From: Patiria miniata
Taxonomy: Eukaryota; Echinodermata; Asteroidea; Valvatida; Asterinidae
Reading direction: 5' to 3'
Length of the DNA: 64,000 bases
NCBI RefSeq assembly: GCF_015706575.1
Contig: NW_024037069.1
Location: 32,013,315 to 32,077,314 of the forward strand
The notes under the pieces are model-generated. The model did not search any database and had not been told where the DNA came from. It saw nothing but the letters and a program-made list of their open reading frames with translations. Positions 53,301 to 63,502 of this stretch are shown here, in pieces (the stretch's first letter is position 1; every line of letters starts with the position of its first letter). The translations under genes were made by a program, and so were the position numbers.

Positions 53301-56300
53301 CGTTGCACGAAACCCCGTCAGCACAATGACACCTCTGTTCACAGTTTGCTCCATAAAAACCTTCAGCACATGCTACAACACAAGATTGTGACAAGAAACA
53401 CTGGTAAAATCTCCAAGAAAATTCCACGCCTGTGAGAAGTTGCCAAGAAATATCAAATGAACAATAAATGGAAAAATTAGACCTATGCCCATTTTGAGAC
53501 GATGTATGGAATGCAAAGTTGGAACTTCCTAACCTCGTCCCCAGGGTGTCGAACAGTACGCACCCATCACTACCTGCTCTCTCACCCTGGTATTGGATCA
53601 TTTGCATGTGCAAGATTTTTGAACACGTATGCAAATGAGGAACAGTCTGGTGCCTGGTTATGCGTTACATTAGCGTTTGTTTTTGTATGCGGTGTCTGGG
53701 GTAAAAAAAAAAAAAACAGAGTCAATTCGTCGCAGCGTGAGCACGGCGTAAGTTACGAAAACACGATTTTTTGAAATAAACAGTTACGATATTATATCGA
53801 GACAACATGCAGTATCACATTTCATATTGATATGAGCAATTTGGAAAGGAAATAAATATTTTCGAGAAGGCGTGGACGAATGATCGCGAAAACACGTACT
53901 GCACGTTGTGAATAATAGCACCAAGTACACGATAAAAATCCATAACTAGCAAATTGCGGTAACGAATCAGGATTCAGGAAGAAAGTTTCCTATCCAGGGC
54001 TTACTATTGGAAACTAGTAAATAAAGTGAGCACTGGGGACGAAGTTGGGAACTTCCGACTTACTTTCATCGCAATCGATTCCTTGGTACCCTGCAGCGCA
54101 CGAGCAGCCATAAGGATCTGGTAAACAGAACAGCATCCCTGCACACGTAGGACCGCCTCCTAACTCAGCTGAGTCGCAGCCAAAACTTCCCGATTGACCA
54201 AAACGGTTAGGGCCTTCAGCTGTGAAATACAAAGAAAACGTTTTGTTTATCAAAATAAGAAAGAGGCCCATAACAATTTCCCATAATATGACGGCCTTCA
54301 CTGCTCGGTTGTTTAAAGCTCATATTACCCCCCCCCCCCCCAGGCCCCGCCGAAAAAAATCAAACGATTTCCTTGGTTGATTTCAAGTCTGATTGGCAAA
54401 TTGAAAGTATTTATCAACTTTGATTTATTGATGACCGCAGAGTACTTCGGGAATAACAATGTGTAGGAACTGGTCATGGTTTAAACTTAAAGCCATCGTC
54501 ATGACGGGCTGCCAACCAATGGGGGTATTCAACTGTATATAGTTCCATACACTGATGATTTTTTTATTTCAGGTTTTTCATTACAAACAAGAAAACTGTT
54601 AATTCTAAGACTATCACGGCTATTAATACGACTCACGAGTTTCGCAGATATCGCCACTAAATCCAGGCGGGCAAATGCAGTCTCCACTCCGGTCGTCACA
54701 AATACCGCCATTGAAACAGAGTGGGCATGCACTTTCACAGGTGGTCAAATTCCATTTATTCTCTTTGCATCCTATGAAACAAATCAAAACAGAAAACCAG
54801 ATTGACTTCAGTGATATTTGCTTTCGCTGCAAAGTTAAATGATTTGTACTTTTCAGATGATTCATGGGATTAAGGCCTTCGATGTCCGGTTAAAAGAGAT
54901 TAACCTATTTCTGTAACTATTGTTAAAAGTGTAGATTATTTTCACGAATCTACATTTTACTGTAGATTATTTTGAGAATCTACACCTAACTGTAGATTGT
55001 TTTAAGAATCCACAGTTTTTGTTGGGAACAATTCCATGTATATTCCGGCACTGTATAATTCCATGTATAATTCCGGCACTAAAGATTTTTTTTTTAAGTT
55101 TCAGTCCATTATAATTAAAAGAAAAAGAAATGTTAATGGTACTCAAAAATGTACGAATTTTGTTGTTTTTTTTCTGAAAGAATTTGACGTGTACCTGATT
55201 TTAATAAATACCTTACTACTTTAGTTTTTTAAATTTTTACACAAAATGTTCTCGTTTGATTTTTAATTTGCCGTGCTGATATTTTTAATATGATATACGG
55301 TGGCGATTATAAATTTTAACCTAAAGCGCAGTGGAAAATATTCCTCTTTATGTTATTTGCAGTTACCTTTATTTTTTATTTTAAGTCTTATTTTTTATTT
55401 TTATATTATTATCTATATGTTAAAGCTAAAAATTCAATTTTTATTTTTTGTCTTTAAATTTGCATTATAAAAAAGTCAGTGGATTCCCCTCGGTTAAAGA
55501 ATATGTACACATCTTTCATTATTAAAATGACAATCATAAATAAAATGGACGAATAACTAACAAAATCAAACTGAAACTTACACAATCATATACGTCTCAG
55601 AATATATTCCAATGTAGGCCTATATTTTCCAAGTAATAGTTTTTCCTGTGGTGAGTGAGATGGGCATATTCCGTTATGTAGCCTACTCATCATCAAGTTA
55701 AAGAAATGTGGGTAATCCTTACTTTTAGGACACCTCTATTTTTTACAAGTTCTGTTCAAAACTGACTTTTGCGGATAACTGTCCAGTACCAAAGTGACTT
55801 TTGCAGGCTAAAGCAGTCTTTTTTCTTCATATAAACTCATGATAGTTGTAGTTTTGAAAGCACTTTCGAAGAAAATGTGACTTTCCTACCTTTTTTCGCA
55901 GTCAGACGTGCATGTTGTAGTTCTCACACGCGTGGGAGCCCTACATAATGAAAGCCCGATGCTGATTGGCTGCTAAAAAAATAAATTAGTCTGGTTCCCA
56001 GACCAAAAGATTCTGACTACTCTTGAATCCAGACTAAAAATAAATAAATTAGTCTGGTTCTCAGACCAAAAGATTCTGACTATTCCTGAATCTTTTGGTC
56101 TGGGAACCAGACTAAAAATAAATAAGAATTTTTTTTTAACAGCCAATCAGCATCGAGCTTTCATCGCATCGAGCTTTCACGTTTGCCATCTTGGTTTTTG
56201 AGTCTGTTTTCTGGTTGTCATCGTCGTCTTTTACCCCTGAATTTCCCTCATAAATCAAAGCCCTGCCCTCTTTCCACAAAATTAAACCTGCTGATATATT

Positions 56301-59300
56301 CAAGAAGGTGTCATTGACAATTGTTCAGATGTGCCAAGAAGTATCAGAATGTCAATTTTGAGTGTCATTTAATAGTCAACTGTTTGGGTGAATCTTTCCC
56401 TTCCTATATAGGAACGGGGTCCTAAAAGTAAGGATTACCGAAATGTGGTTCTCGATTGAATGGCCAATGACATGTGGTTCCACAAATCAAAAAGCTCTTT
56501 TGAGTTGCTTGCCAACTTTTTCTTGTGGTTGGTGTTTAAACTCCTCAGATCAATCCCGTAAAATAAACAGCATCAAAGTATTTTCCGTTATAATCCCGTA
56601 GCTGTAACATAGAAGCGCTAACTCCATTTGGCTTTGGGAGTAAGGAAAGACAGTGTGTTCGCACTAAACACTTCTGATCTTGAATGTGCGTGTGACCATA
56701 GAGCAAGGACCCAAGGAGTCAGAACTCTTGGGCGATTTACATTTTGACCATTAACATACCAATCCCTCGGGAATGTCTATAGCTACAGCACTGTGACCGC
56801 AAGCCTCGACCATTCAAAGCGTGAATGCCAGCGGCCTTTGAACACGATGATCGTCGCCGCCATTTTAGTTGGTAACCATCAACCTCCCTATATGCTGCAT
56901 AATAAGTCATGTCACGTCGCTGCTCTTTTTTGAAAAATATATTTTACGACAAGATAGGTTTTTACAACTGCGCAGTTGTTAGGTGTGAGTTATGAACTCA
57001 AGTTAGCAATGTGCAGTTGTTGGTGCTTAAAAGCGTTATCTGTCCCTGTAATTTGGAGATAAATAGGATTTCTTTTAGATAAGTTTTCATGTATTTTCAG
57101 ACATTTTAATTAGCAATGTATCATTGATGAAATGTGTTTTTTTGGAATATTTCACAAGTTTTCACACTAAAGGTACAGAGCATTTTGTTCTTCATGAAAT
57201 GATTGTTCCAGTGATGTTGACCACATTTATATACAGTATCATCCAACTGCGAACAAACACTTTAAATCATTCATTTTTAGCGATGTATGACAACTGCGCA
57301 TGCGTATTTACCATGGTACTGTCTACGAAGCCATGCAAACTCCTTTTTTGGCATTAGTGAGCGCGGATCTCTATTGTGTCGAGATTAGCGCAGTGAGCAA
57401 CTGAGCAAGCTGGCGCCAGGTGCTTTCTATTGTAGCTTTCGAGCGCGGCGACCATCATTTTACTTTTGAAGTCTTGGAGTACGAACTCCTTGGGTCCTTG
57501 CTCTATGGTGTGACTTGCCATGAGGACAAATGAACTGTGCAATTGATGAATGGAACAAAAGATGTGCACCCATCCATCCGATAACAATAGGATCTTGTTA
57601 CGATGCAAGCACAGGGCCAGGCAAAGTTGACTAGATTGTACGAATCTACACTTATTCACAAAATAATGTGGTAAACCAGGGATCTTATTTGCATAAACTA
57701 TTGTTGTTTTAAGAAATAGGTTAAGTCAGAGAATAGACTCGGAACTGTAGATTTGTGCTAAGAATGGACTCGGTTTCGCCTCGTCCATTCGTGCACGAAT
57801 CTACAGTTCCTCGTCCATTCTCTATAACGTCACGTACTTTGAGAAAATTATTTGATATTGTTATAATGCTTTACAAACTTCTGAGAAAACAGCATGTACC
57901 TCTGACAATCAACCGCATGAGTGCCTGCTCTCCTTTTTTACGTTCCCCGGCAAAATGAGCCTCATAGATCCAGCTGTCGGAAACAGTGTTGATAAAATCA
58001 AAGTGCAGTTTGCCGTTTCTTTTGTTGATGATACCCTTGCCATCCTTTCTCCAGCGGGTTTCGTTACGGGCTTGGTCTGTTGCAGTGACAGTCAGATTAA
58101 CTAAATCCCCGAGGTTTACCGTCTGACTCACTCGGGTAGGAAGAAAGTCAGCTGTAATGTACAACAACACGACGTTTTATGGCAGGCGTGTAGCATATCA
58201 GCGTTTAAGAGTGCACTTCGTCCGGGGATACCCAACTTTGTTTGTATTCTAGGGTTTCGGTCGCAGAAAGACCATGGAATGTCGCAGGGGAAAAATTGTT
58301 GAAAAAACCCGTTTGGCAAGAGCTGGTCCCTCTTTTTTTCCTTGCTTACGCGTATTTCAACCTATGAAAAAAACCCAATATTTGTTGTTGTTGGGTTTTT
58401 TTTTGGGGGGGGGGCCAAAGTGACTTTCTGCATAAGGAAGTGGTGCCACATAAATAAAAATTCTCACTCCATGTCGTATCAATTCACTATGTGATAAGTC
58501 CCACAAAGGGCAATCCCAGTGCACACGTATATGAAGCAATTTTTTTTAAAACGAAACGGTGTGACTGCATGGCGCATATTGTACTCATTCATTAATAATG
58601 AATTAAATAAATTCATTTGCGAGATAACTACCAATAAGTTTTCAAAGTTTTTAACGATCTTTCAAGTGTCGTCAGAAACTCATTTAGAACCCAAATTTAA
58701 GGGAACACTTCGGAAACAAAGTGTCCCAAGCGACAGTCCACATCAACACCATATATAGTCTCCTTGCCGTCACATTAATTTGTGACAACGGCTGGAAAGG
58801 ATGAAAATCATACAATCATGAAATTTTACCAACATTCCGAAAAGCATGGGTTTGGATTGGGTTTGGGGATGGGCCCTGTGATGTCCCATGTGCTGCAATA
58901 ACTTGGTTTAGACACAATAAAGACGAACAATTGCCGTTTGTTTTCATGCATGCCATATTGGATCAACAATGTCGTGCAGTTGGTGCTGCTAATAACGCCT
59001 CGTGTATACCAACATCTCAAGTCACTGACATTGAAGAATTTTAACTCGTATTACAGACGCATTAATGTCTATATATTATGCGGCACAATATTATAGAACA
59101 TGTACGTTTGCACGGTAATCTAAGAGGTTTGTATCTCCGTAAATTTAAAATTTAAAATTGAGTGCTTTTGGTGGTTCGTGTATTCCAGCATTTTATATAC
59201 CTTTTTGGTATCTATCACAATGAATGTATTTTTGTTGGCACAAACATCTCATGTTTCTGGTGTGCCGCTCCATCAGCTGGTTATTATTAATTAATTGTTA

Positions 59301-62300
59301 TTGTCGCTTATAATAACTCGTATATATCTATGGGGGATGATCCATTGGATCAATCCCCACTGGTCAAAATGTGGGGGTATAATATTCATCCTCTTTCTCG
59401 GGATTAAGCTAATGCCTGGTCCTAAGTTCAACCTACCGGTTTTGCTCATGATGACCGTACCAATGCTGATGTCATCCCCTCCCATCATCCTGGCTCTACA
59501 GGCAAAGGCTCCAATCCTAGTCTTCCCTCCAGCCGCTGGCAATCGAAGACTAGAGATCTTACCTCCCGTAGATGACGAATACGTTTTCAAAAAGTGGTCT
59601 GAAGGTAGCCCTAATGGTTCGTTTTCATCGACGCTTGTGTACGTGTTTATTGTTCGAGCGAAGGACAGCGCAGCATTACCGCCATGTAGATAGGCAGCGA
59701 TGTAGGTGTCTTCACTGCCGATATCAATACGAGGCTTGGTGATACAGGTGAAATCAACGATGGCTGAAACATCTGAGAAGCAATAGTTTTGTGCATTATA
59801 AATTGTTCACTTTTAAATCAAACTCTTCGGACGCATGCAACGTTCACAACCAAAATTCGTCTGGTAATCTGATTTCAATACTTTATTAGCGGGGGTGATA
59901 ATGGGGATGAAAATAAAAAAAATGGCAATATGATTGCACCCACTTCAGAGGTGATGCATTGGGTCATTTGAGGGATATTTTGTATAGGAAGTGGGTATCT
60001 AGCGTGAAAAAAACCCATCCCACCCAAAAAACTAAATCTGCACTGTACGCACAGTGGACAGTGAGTATTATTGCGAAATTAATGACTTTGTTGCCCATTT
60101 TAATCGCTTTGACATAGTCTATATTGAACACACCACTGAAGTCAATAAGACTTTCATAGATGAGCACATAACTGACAATTTAATATATTAAGAACATTGT
60201 TAATGCACTAATATCACTAAATATCACAGACAGTCGGGGCATAGATATACATGTAAATGAGTAAAGTCTATTGTATAAAACTGACATAGGCCTAGGGGTC
60301 TTTCCACACAAACGGTAACTAAAGTGTCACATTTAGAGGGAACCATAGACAGAAGTCGATACATGAAGTAATCTGTCATGTTTTTTCCTCTTTGTACATC
60401 CAATGTCCAAGTAAGAACATTGTCCACTTTGGTAGCAAGTTTGATAAATTTCTCAGGATTCCAGAAAGTACAGAGGATTATCTTCAAGATTTAACGTTCC
60501 TAACATGGACAGACATTCCTTTTTAAGTGTTGGGAAGCAGTAAATGAAATGCATGAATCATCCTAAATTTGTTCCTAAAGTAAATCTATCCGTTGAGGGA
60601 TTGCCACTGGCCAATCTTACATTAAACCTGTAGGTATTTTTAAACTACAGCGATGTACACATCTTCAAGACTTCATACATTTTCATAACAGGGACAGAAA
60701 TTTGTCACAAATCGTCACCGACACCACGAAGTAACACTTTACCGTGTTAAACCATATTTTTTCGATTTTCAGATTTTTTGATTTTTGAACATTATTCATC
60801 AAGGCCTACCATTGCACGAAGTTTCAAAGCTTCAAGAGCTTTACTTTAATAATTACGCTAAGTATCCATGGCAACTTTTGCGCAAAAGTGACAATTTTCG
60901 TTTTCACGAAGTAACACTCAAGTTCCATTTACCATTGCAATGCATGGCGCGCACTCTGCTCATAAGTGAGCATGCAAAAACATTTTCACGAAGTAACACT
61001 CTTCTTGTAATAAGTTGTATGAGCGCGCGCGCGCTGACCTGAAGTTGCACTTTCCTCGTGTTGAATACATTGAAGAGTGTTACTTCGTGAAAACGAAAAT
61101 TTACAGTTTCGCAGCCTTTTCGGTTTCACGAACTAACACTCATCTTTTTTCTCTTATTTCTTGTTTATTTAATACACAAACGGGTGAAAAACAGCAGATT
61201 TAATAAAGAAGGCAGATTTAAACTTTAGAAGGCGTTCAACTTTAGTTGCTGTTTTCTCCGATTGCTAGTTGTTACTGGTATGTAGATGGGTGTTACTTCG
61301 TGGTGTCGGTGACGAAATGTGTGTCCTTGTTATGAACATGTATCAAGTTGCATCTCAATTTCATACATGCTTTAGTGTTTAACGATACCAATTTTACATT
61401 GAATAAGTAATATAAATGGAACAAGAGCTGGATTAATCATAAGAATGAAAGTAGTATGATTCAAGAATGTCCATCCATGTCCGTCTTTTCATCTTTAATA
61501 AAGATGGCATAGTAATTTCATACATATCCATTGAATCAGCCTATACTTACTTATCAGTGCAATCACAAATAATACAGGAATGTCTATAAATTGTAACTTT
61601 ACAAAAAGTCATGCCATTGTGCCATCGGCTGTATGGGCGCCTTCGTAAGAATTGTATGCATGTATCGCCCTGAAAAGCACCATACATCCGTTATACTAGT
61701 GCGCATTATTTTCGGTTAGAACAGCACCCCCATCGACAGATGGTACCAGCCCCCTCCCCCCCCCCCCCCATTTGATTTTACGGAGGCCAAGTATACTGAG
61801 AAAAAAAATGTGTCTGTATATACATTTCAGCCTGGATGTGCAAGTGCCCCCTTTTCAAGACATTGTTATCCCCCCCCCCAATATACATGTAAATGCCCTT
61901 GCTATACTCCTGTTGCCTCTTTCAGGGGTTAAACTTTCAAGGCAGCGCCTCAAGCTAAGCATCTATCCGAGTTCTTTCCATATGCTATTGTGCCTGAATG
62001 TTTCCAATTTGAAATAATAAGTCTTTACTACAACAGGACTAGTCAGGTTATAATCCGCAGAATAGCCAGAAAAGGCCATTTTGGGGTTAATTTTGAATGT
62101 CAAGGGGTGGGGGGTTATTTAAGAGATACAGCGTTACTTTTGGTGTCAAAAGTCTCGTACTGATGGTGTTTACCATTTCCCAGATGGGTGTCTTCAAATT
62201 TTGACATTGGATTTTACCACTCCCTGCTAACTTTATGCTGGCATTTTGAAGATAAATAAATGCTGTTTGCCTGAGCACGTAGTTGCTGTTCAGGGTCTAT

Positions 62301-62596
62301 ACCAACACCAGTAAAAATTAACAGCGATTCTGCTCTATCCACATGTAGTACCGCAACATTTCTTCCAAAAAAATGTTAAAATTCGATGGCTAAAAGGTCG
62401 ATTAATACGGAAAGGGCTTTTAAAAATTACATCCATGTAGATCTTATACATGCAGCTTTTTGTTTTATAATTTTATAAACTTTTTATCGAGTCATAGATT
62501 CAATGGGAAACAAAATTCAAACGGAAACTATAGGGCCCTACCTGTAAACGGTCCCAGCAGAAGAAACAAAAAGATGAAATAGAGACGGTCCTCCAT
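31618..62596 (-). CDS. Receptor tyrosine phosphatase with Tie-like ectodomain (43 coding exons)
   Basis: Predicted type I membrane protein of 2416 aa. Order: signal peptide 1-19, Ig-like 19-211, eight EGF units 212-567, second Ig-like pair 568-765, four EGF units 766-949, Cys-rich linker 950-969, seven FN3 970-1669, membrane helix about 1681-1705, juxtamembrane to 1860, phosphatase D1 1861-2149, D2 2150-2416. I assembled it from splice sites. Phases agree throughout and the sum, 7251 nt, is a multiple of three. Exon groups are listed separately. Its likely job is ligand-controlled removal of phosphate from tyrosines at the cell surface. The Ig-Ig-EGF part matches the Tie kinases rather than known phosphatases. 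An in-frame upstream ATG (MSLENQLFDRW) exists, but MEDRLYF gives the better signal peptide. Confidence 0.9.
31775..32124. mobile_element. PIF/Harbinger-like MITE in the last intron of the phosphatase gene
   Basis: Shares GTCGGCTGATGACTGCAAA, AGAGAGGCCACATAAAG and the ACCGGAGCCTTTTTTGGCC end with the copy at 63503-63866. The left end is eroded. It sits between exons 42 and 43. Confidence 0.75.
35844..39040 (-). CDS. Phosphatase gene exons 29-36: catalytic domain D1
   Basis: Exons 39040-38953, 38667-38591, 38480-38444, 38044-37947, 37231-37109, 36750-36593, 36257-36122 and 35993-35844. Key motifs are [44 protein letters not shown] (Asp 2022), [11 protein letters not shown] (Cys 2053, Arg 2059) and QTLDQYKF. 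All residues needed for tyrosine phosphatase catalysis are present, so D1 should be active. The donor of the last exon is GC instead of GT. Confidence 0.93.
39172..40372 (-). CDS. Phosphatase gene exons 26-28: transmembrane helix and juxtamembrane region
   Basis: Exon 40372-40258 encodes a short Pro/Ser linker and the helix [20 protein letters not shown]. Exon 39848-39757 begins with the stop-transfer charge cluster KKRRQQR. Exon 39536-39172 encodes a Ser/Thr/Pro/Lys-rich stretch ending [19 protein letters not shown], the helix-turn-helix wedge that precedes D1 in receptor phosphatases. A hAT-like MITE lies in the intron between the first two. Confidence 0.87.
39915..40227. mobile_element. 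hAT-like MITE (313 bp)
   Basis: Ends are CAAGGGCGGATGC and the complement of CAAGGGCGGATCC. Flanking 8-bp repeats are ATTTTTAG and ATTTTCAG (one mismatch). It lies in the intron between the transmembrane and stop-transfer exons. The same family appears at 1-109. Confidence 0.85.
40722..44892 (-). CDS. Phosphatase gene exons 19-25: seven FN3 domains
   Basis: Exons 44892-44587, 44223-43915, 43471-43178, 42842-42534, 42272-41976, 41774-41472 and 41003-40722, each one FN3 domain, phase 1-1. From the second on, two types alternate: one with C-x(2)-S/T-x-Y...LExxQC and YSTYNV-like strands, the other with [11 protein letters not shown]-like strings. That makes three two-domain units. FN3 stalks before the membrane are shared by Tie kinases and many receptor phosphatases. 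Confidence 0.88.
45560..47611 (-). CDS. Phosphatase gene exons 14-18: second EGF set and Cys-rich linker
   Basis: Exons 47611-47477 (GCKRNKW ... CICPPGFSG), 47125-46970 ([18 protein letters not shown]), 46294-46163 ([16 protein letters not shown]), 46072-45944 ([15 protein letters not shown]) and 45619-45560 ([16 protein letters not shown]). The first four parallel exons 4-7. The last is a 20-codon Cys-rich piece without a match in the first module, leading into FN3 domains. Confidence 0.87.
47871..49937 (-). CDS. Phosphatase gene exons 12-13: second Tie-like Ig pair
   Basis: Exons 49937-49599 (113 codons, [20 protein letters not shown] ... KTRIGAFAC) and 48125-47871 (85 codons, [12 protein letters not shown] ... 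ALMRLIVR). These are close copies of exons 2-3 with the same phases. They join exon 11 upstream without a new signal peptide, so this is an internal repeat and not a second gene. Confidence 0.88.
50619..53120 (-). CDS. Phosphatase gene exons 7-11: five near-identical EGF exons
   Basis: Exons 53120-52992, 52871-52743, 52040-51912, 51526-51398 and 50747-50619, each 129 nt, phase 1-1. The common pattern is [18 protein letters not shown] then [18 protein letters not shown]. Several neighbouring introns are also alike, so the array grew by recent unequal exchange. The count may vary between individuals. Confidence 0.9.
51055..51272 (-). mobile_element. tRNA-derived SINE
   Basis: On the minus strand a tRNA-like head has an A-box-like TGGTGGCTTGTGCGT (51239-51253) and a perfect B box GGTTCGAATCC (51197-51207). 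A body with TTTTTCTCCAGGCCCTCCGG follows. It lies between EGF exons 10 and 11, in the gene's orientation. Not a functional tRNA. Confidence 0.75.
52237..52720. mobile_element. 484-bp near-perfect hairpin element
   Basis: Left arm 52237-52468, loop 52469-52489 (21 bp), right arm 52490-52720. The arms differ at about four positions and one single-base gap over 231 bp. Ends read GTTAAAGAGG/CCTCTTTAAC. It lies in the intron between EGF exons 8 and 9. No coding content. It probably is a foldback MITE. Confidence 0.92.
52872..53240. repeat. Near-identical neighbouring introns in the EGF array
   Basis: The introns 52872-52991 and 53121-53240 are almost the same sequence (CACCCGTCGTGAAGTTTT, AAAGTGACGGCCTACATG, GGAGCTAATCTTGTATTA). 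With exon 7 between them this marks a recent tandem duplication of an exon-plus-intron unit of about 250 bp. Confidence 0.88.
53241..54771 (-). CDS. Phosphatase gene exons 4-6: Tie-like EGF triplet
   Basis: Exons 54771-54637 (GCKENKW ... [14 protein letters not shown]), 54219-54064 (EGPNRFGQ ... [18 protein letters not shown]) and 53372-53241 ([19 protein letters not shown]). The [12 protein letters not shown] string and the ICPPGF string also occur in the vertebrate Tie2 EGF region as I remember it, in the same order. The rule of one EGF unit per exon, phase 1-1, holds. Confidence 0.88.
54930..55020. repeat. Three tandem TGTAGATT...GAATCTACA palindromic units
   Basis: Three units of about 30 bp, each an imperfect palindrome around a T-rich centre, inside the intron before EGF exon 4. 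Confidence 0.75.
55711..56439. mobile_element. Non-autonomous DNA transposon (729 bp, 8-bp target duplication)
   Basis: Terminal inverted repeats start GGTAATCCTTACTTTT. Perfect flanking repeats GAAATGTG lie at 55703-55710 and 56440-56447. Its interior has AGTCTGGTTCCCAGACC words repeated directly and inverted (about 55988-56115). 8-bp duplications occur in hAT, P and Merlin families. The superfamily is not settled. Confidence 0.88.
56696..57508. mobile_element. Non-autonomous DNA transposon (813 bp, 5-bp target duplication)
   Basis: Inverted ends start CCATAGAGCAAGGACCC. Flanking TGTGA lies at 56691-56695 and 57509-57513. No transposase frame is visible. It is in the same intron as the 729-bp element. 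Confidence 0.82.
57728..57823. repeat. Short hairpin repeat
   Basis: AGAGAATAGACTCGGAACTG and later words recur inverted as CAGTTCCTCGTCCATTCTCT, forming a hairpin of about 96 bp just downstream of exon 3. Confidence 0.75.
57900..59763 (-). CDS. Phosphatase gene exons 2-3: first Tie-like Ig pair
   Basis: Exons 59763-59437 (109 codons, [13 protein letters not shown] ... [13 protein letters not shown]) and 58151-57900 (84 codons, [12 protein letters not shown] ... RWRKDG ... ALMRLIVR), both phase 1-1. Vertebrate Tie2, as I recall it, also has a FLP...GDxVN start to its second Ig domain and ends that domain RLIVR directly before the first EGF. Both exons have a close counterpart at 49937-49599 and 48125-47871. 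The function is presumably ligand contact, inferred from Tie receptors. Confidence 0.87.
58152..59436. other. Intron between the first Ig-like exons
   Basis: Part of it (AGAGGTTTGTAT, GAGTGCTTTTGGTGG, near 59128-59250) resembles the matching intron of the second module (about 48727-48840). This is residual evidence that exon and intron were duplicated together. No other feature seen. Confidence 0.6.
60684..61340. mobile_element. MITE-like element with repeated internal motif
   Basis: Inverted ends share CATAACARGGACA and CGTCACCGACACCACGAAG. Inside, CACGAAGTAACACT or a one-base variant occurs about six times in both orientations. It lies in the first intron of the phosphatase gene. Repeated subterminal motifs often are transposase-binding sites. 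Confidence 0.8.
62542..62596 (-). CDS. Phosphatase gene exon 1: signal peptide
   Basis: 55 nt encoding [18 protein letters not shown] plus one base, then a GTAGGG donor. The charged start followed by a Phe/Leu-rich core is a typical secretory signal. The phase-1 end matches every ectodomain exon that follows. Confidence 0.85.
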
Positions 62597-63502
62597 GACG
62601 ACCAAGCTGCTCCAACGATCAAATAACTGATTCTCTAGTGACATACAGTTAATTAAACGAGTTTGTAAACGAATGAGGAACTTGGGATTAAAATAATAAA
62701 GGAAGTGATGGAGATCGTTTCTGCATTTCCCCCAACGTATTGGCAATGAAATCATAATGATCTGCAGAATGAATGCTGATTTGTTGATTCTTGAAATATT
62801 GGCTATTTCCTGCCAGACCCATTATTATATCCGGAATATGACGAGATCCTTATTTTCTTCGTCGATCACAATAGCTGTCATTATTCCTCTTTGTACTAGA
62901 GGAAGGAATAAACTTATAAAATAGGCCTACATGTTTGTTCCATCAGTTACCACAAGATGAATTCCTTTTTTTTCCAAAGAATATTTTACCACATATTTGA
63001 TTTTACGCTGATAAAACTTTGATTTGCAAGTACCATCAGTGTTTTCCTTTACTCTTCATTGCTTCCTATTGTCCGAGTGGATCAATGCAACGGCGCAGTA
63101 TTGTGTCAAATGTGTTTAATGTTCGAATTTGAAGGATAAATACAAATCTTCAAAAATACTTTTGAGATCAGTAAATCTTATACTTCTGAGTTGAAAGAAC
63201 GTCAGTGAATCAGTCAAACAAGAGAGAAATTTCATTTCAATGAAAATACTGCATCAACGAACAGTGTGTTAAGTTGTTCGTTTAAATTTAATGGGAAAAA
63301 GCGCATTATCGATTCATACAGGCTGCCTGGTGCTGATCAGAAAAATGTAGCTCAGACCGGACATTATAGACAGGGAAGGAAATAATTTTTAAATTGCTCC
63401 ATTTTGATCGGAGATAGATAACACATTTATGTTGGGTTTTGTTTTCTGGTGCCATCAGGCCTCGCTCATGAATAAAACATAATTTTGAACTATTTACCCT
63501 AA
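62597..63502. other. Region upstream of the phosphatase start codon
   Basis: About 0.9 kb, AT-rich, presumably holding the 5' UTR and promoter. I see no convincing TATA or initiator element and no other exon. Confidence 0.45.

Noticed and set aside
45944-53372. A second, separate Tie-like gene starting near 50 kb
   Set aside because: No signal peptide or promoter-like start precedes the second Ig pair. Exon 11 and exon 12 join in phase, so one gene is simpler.
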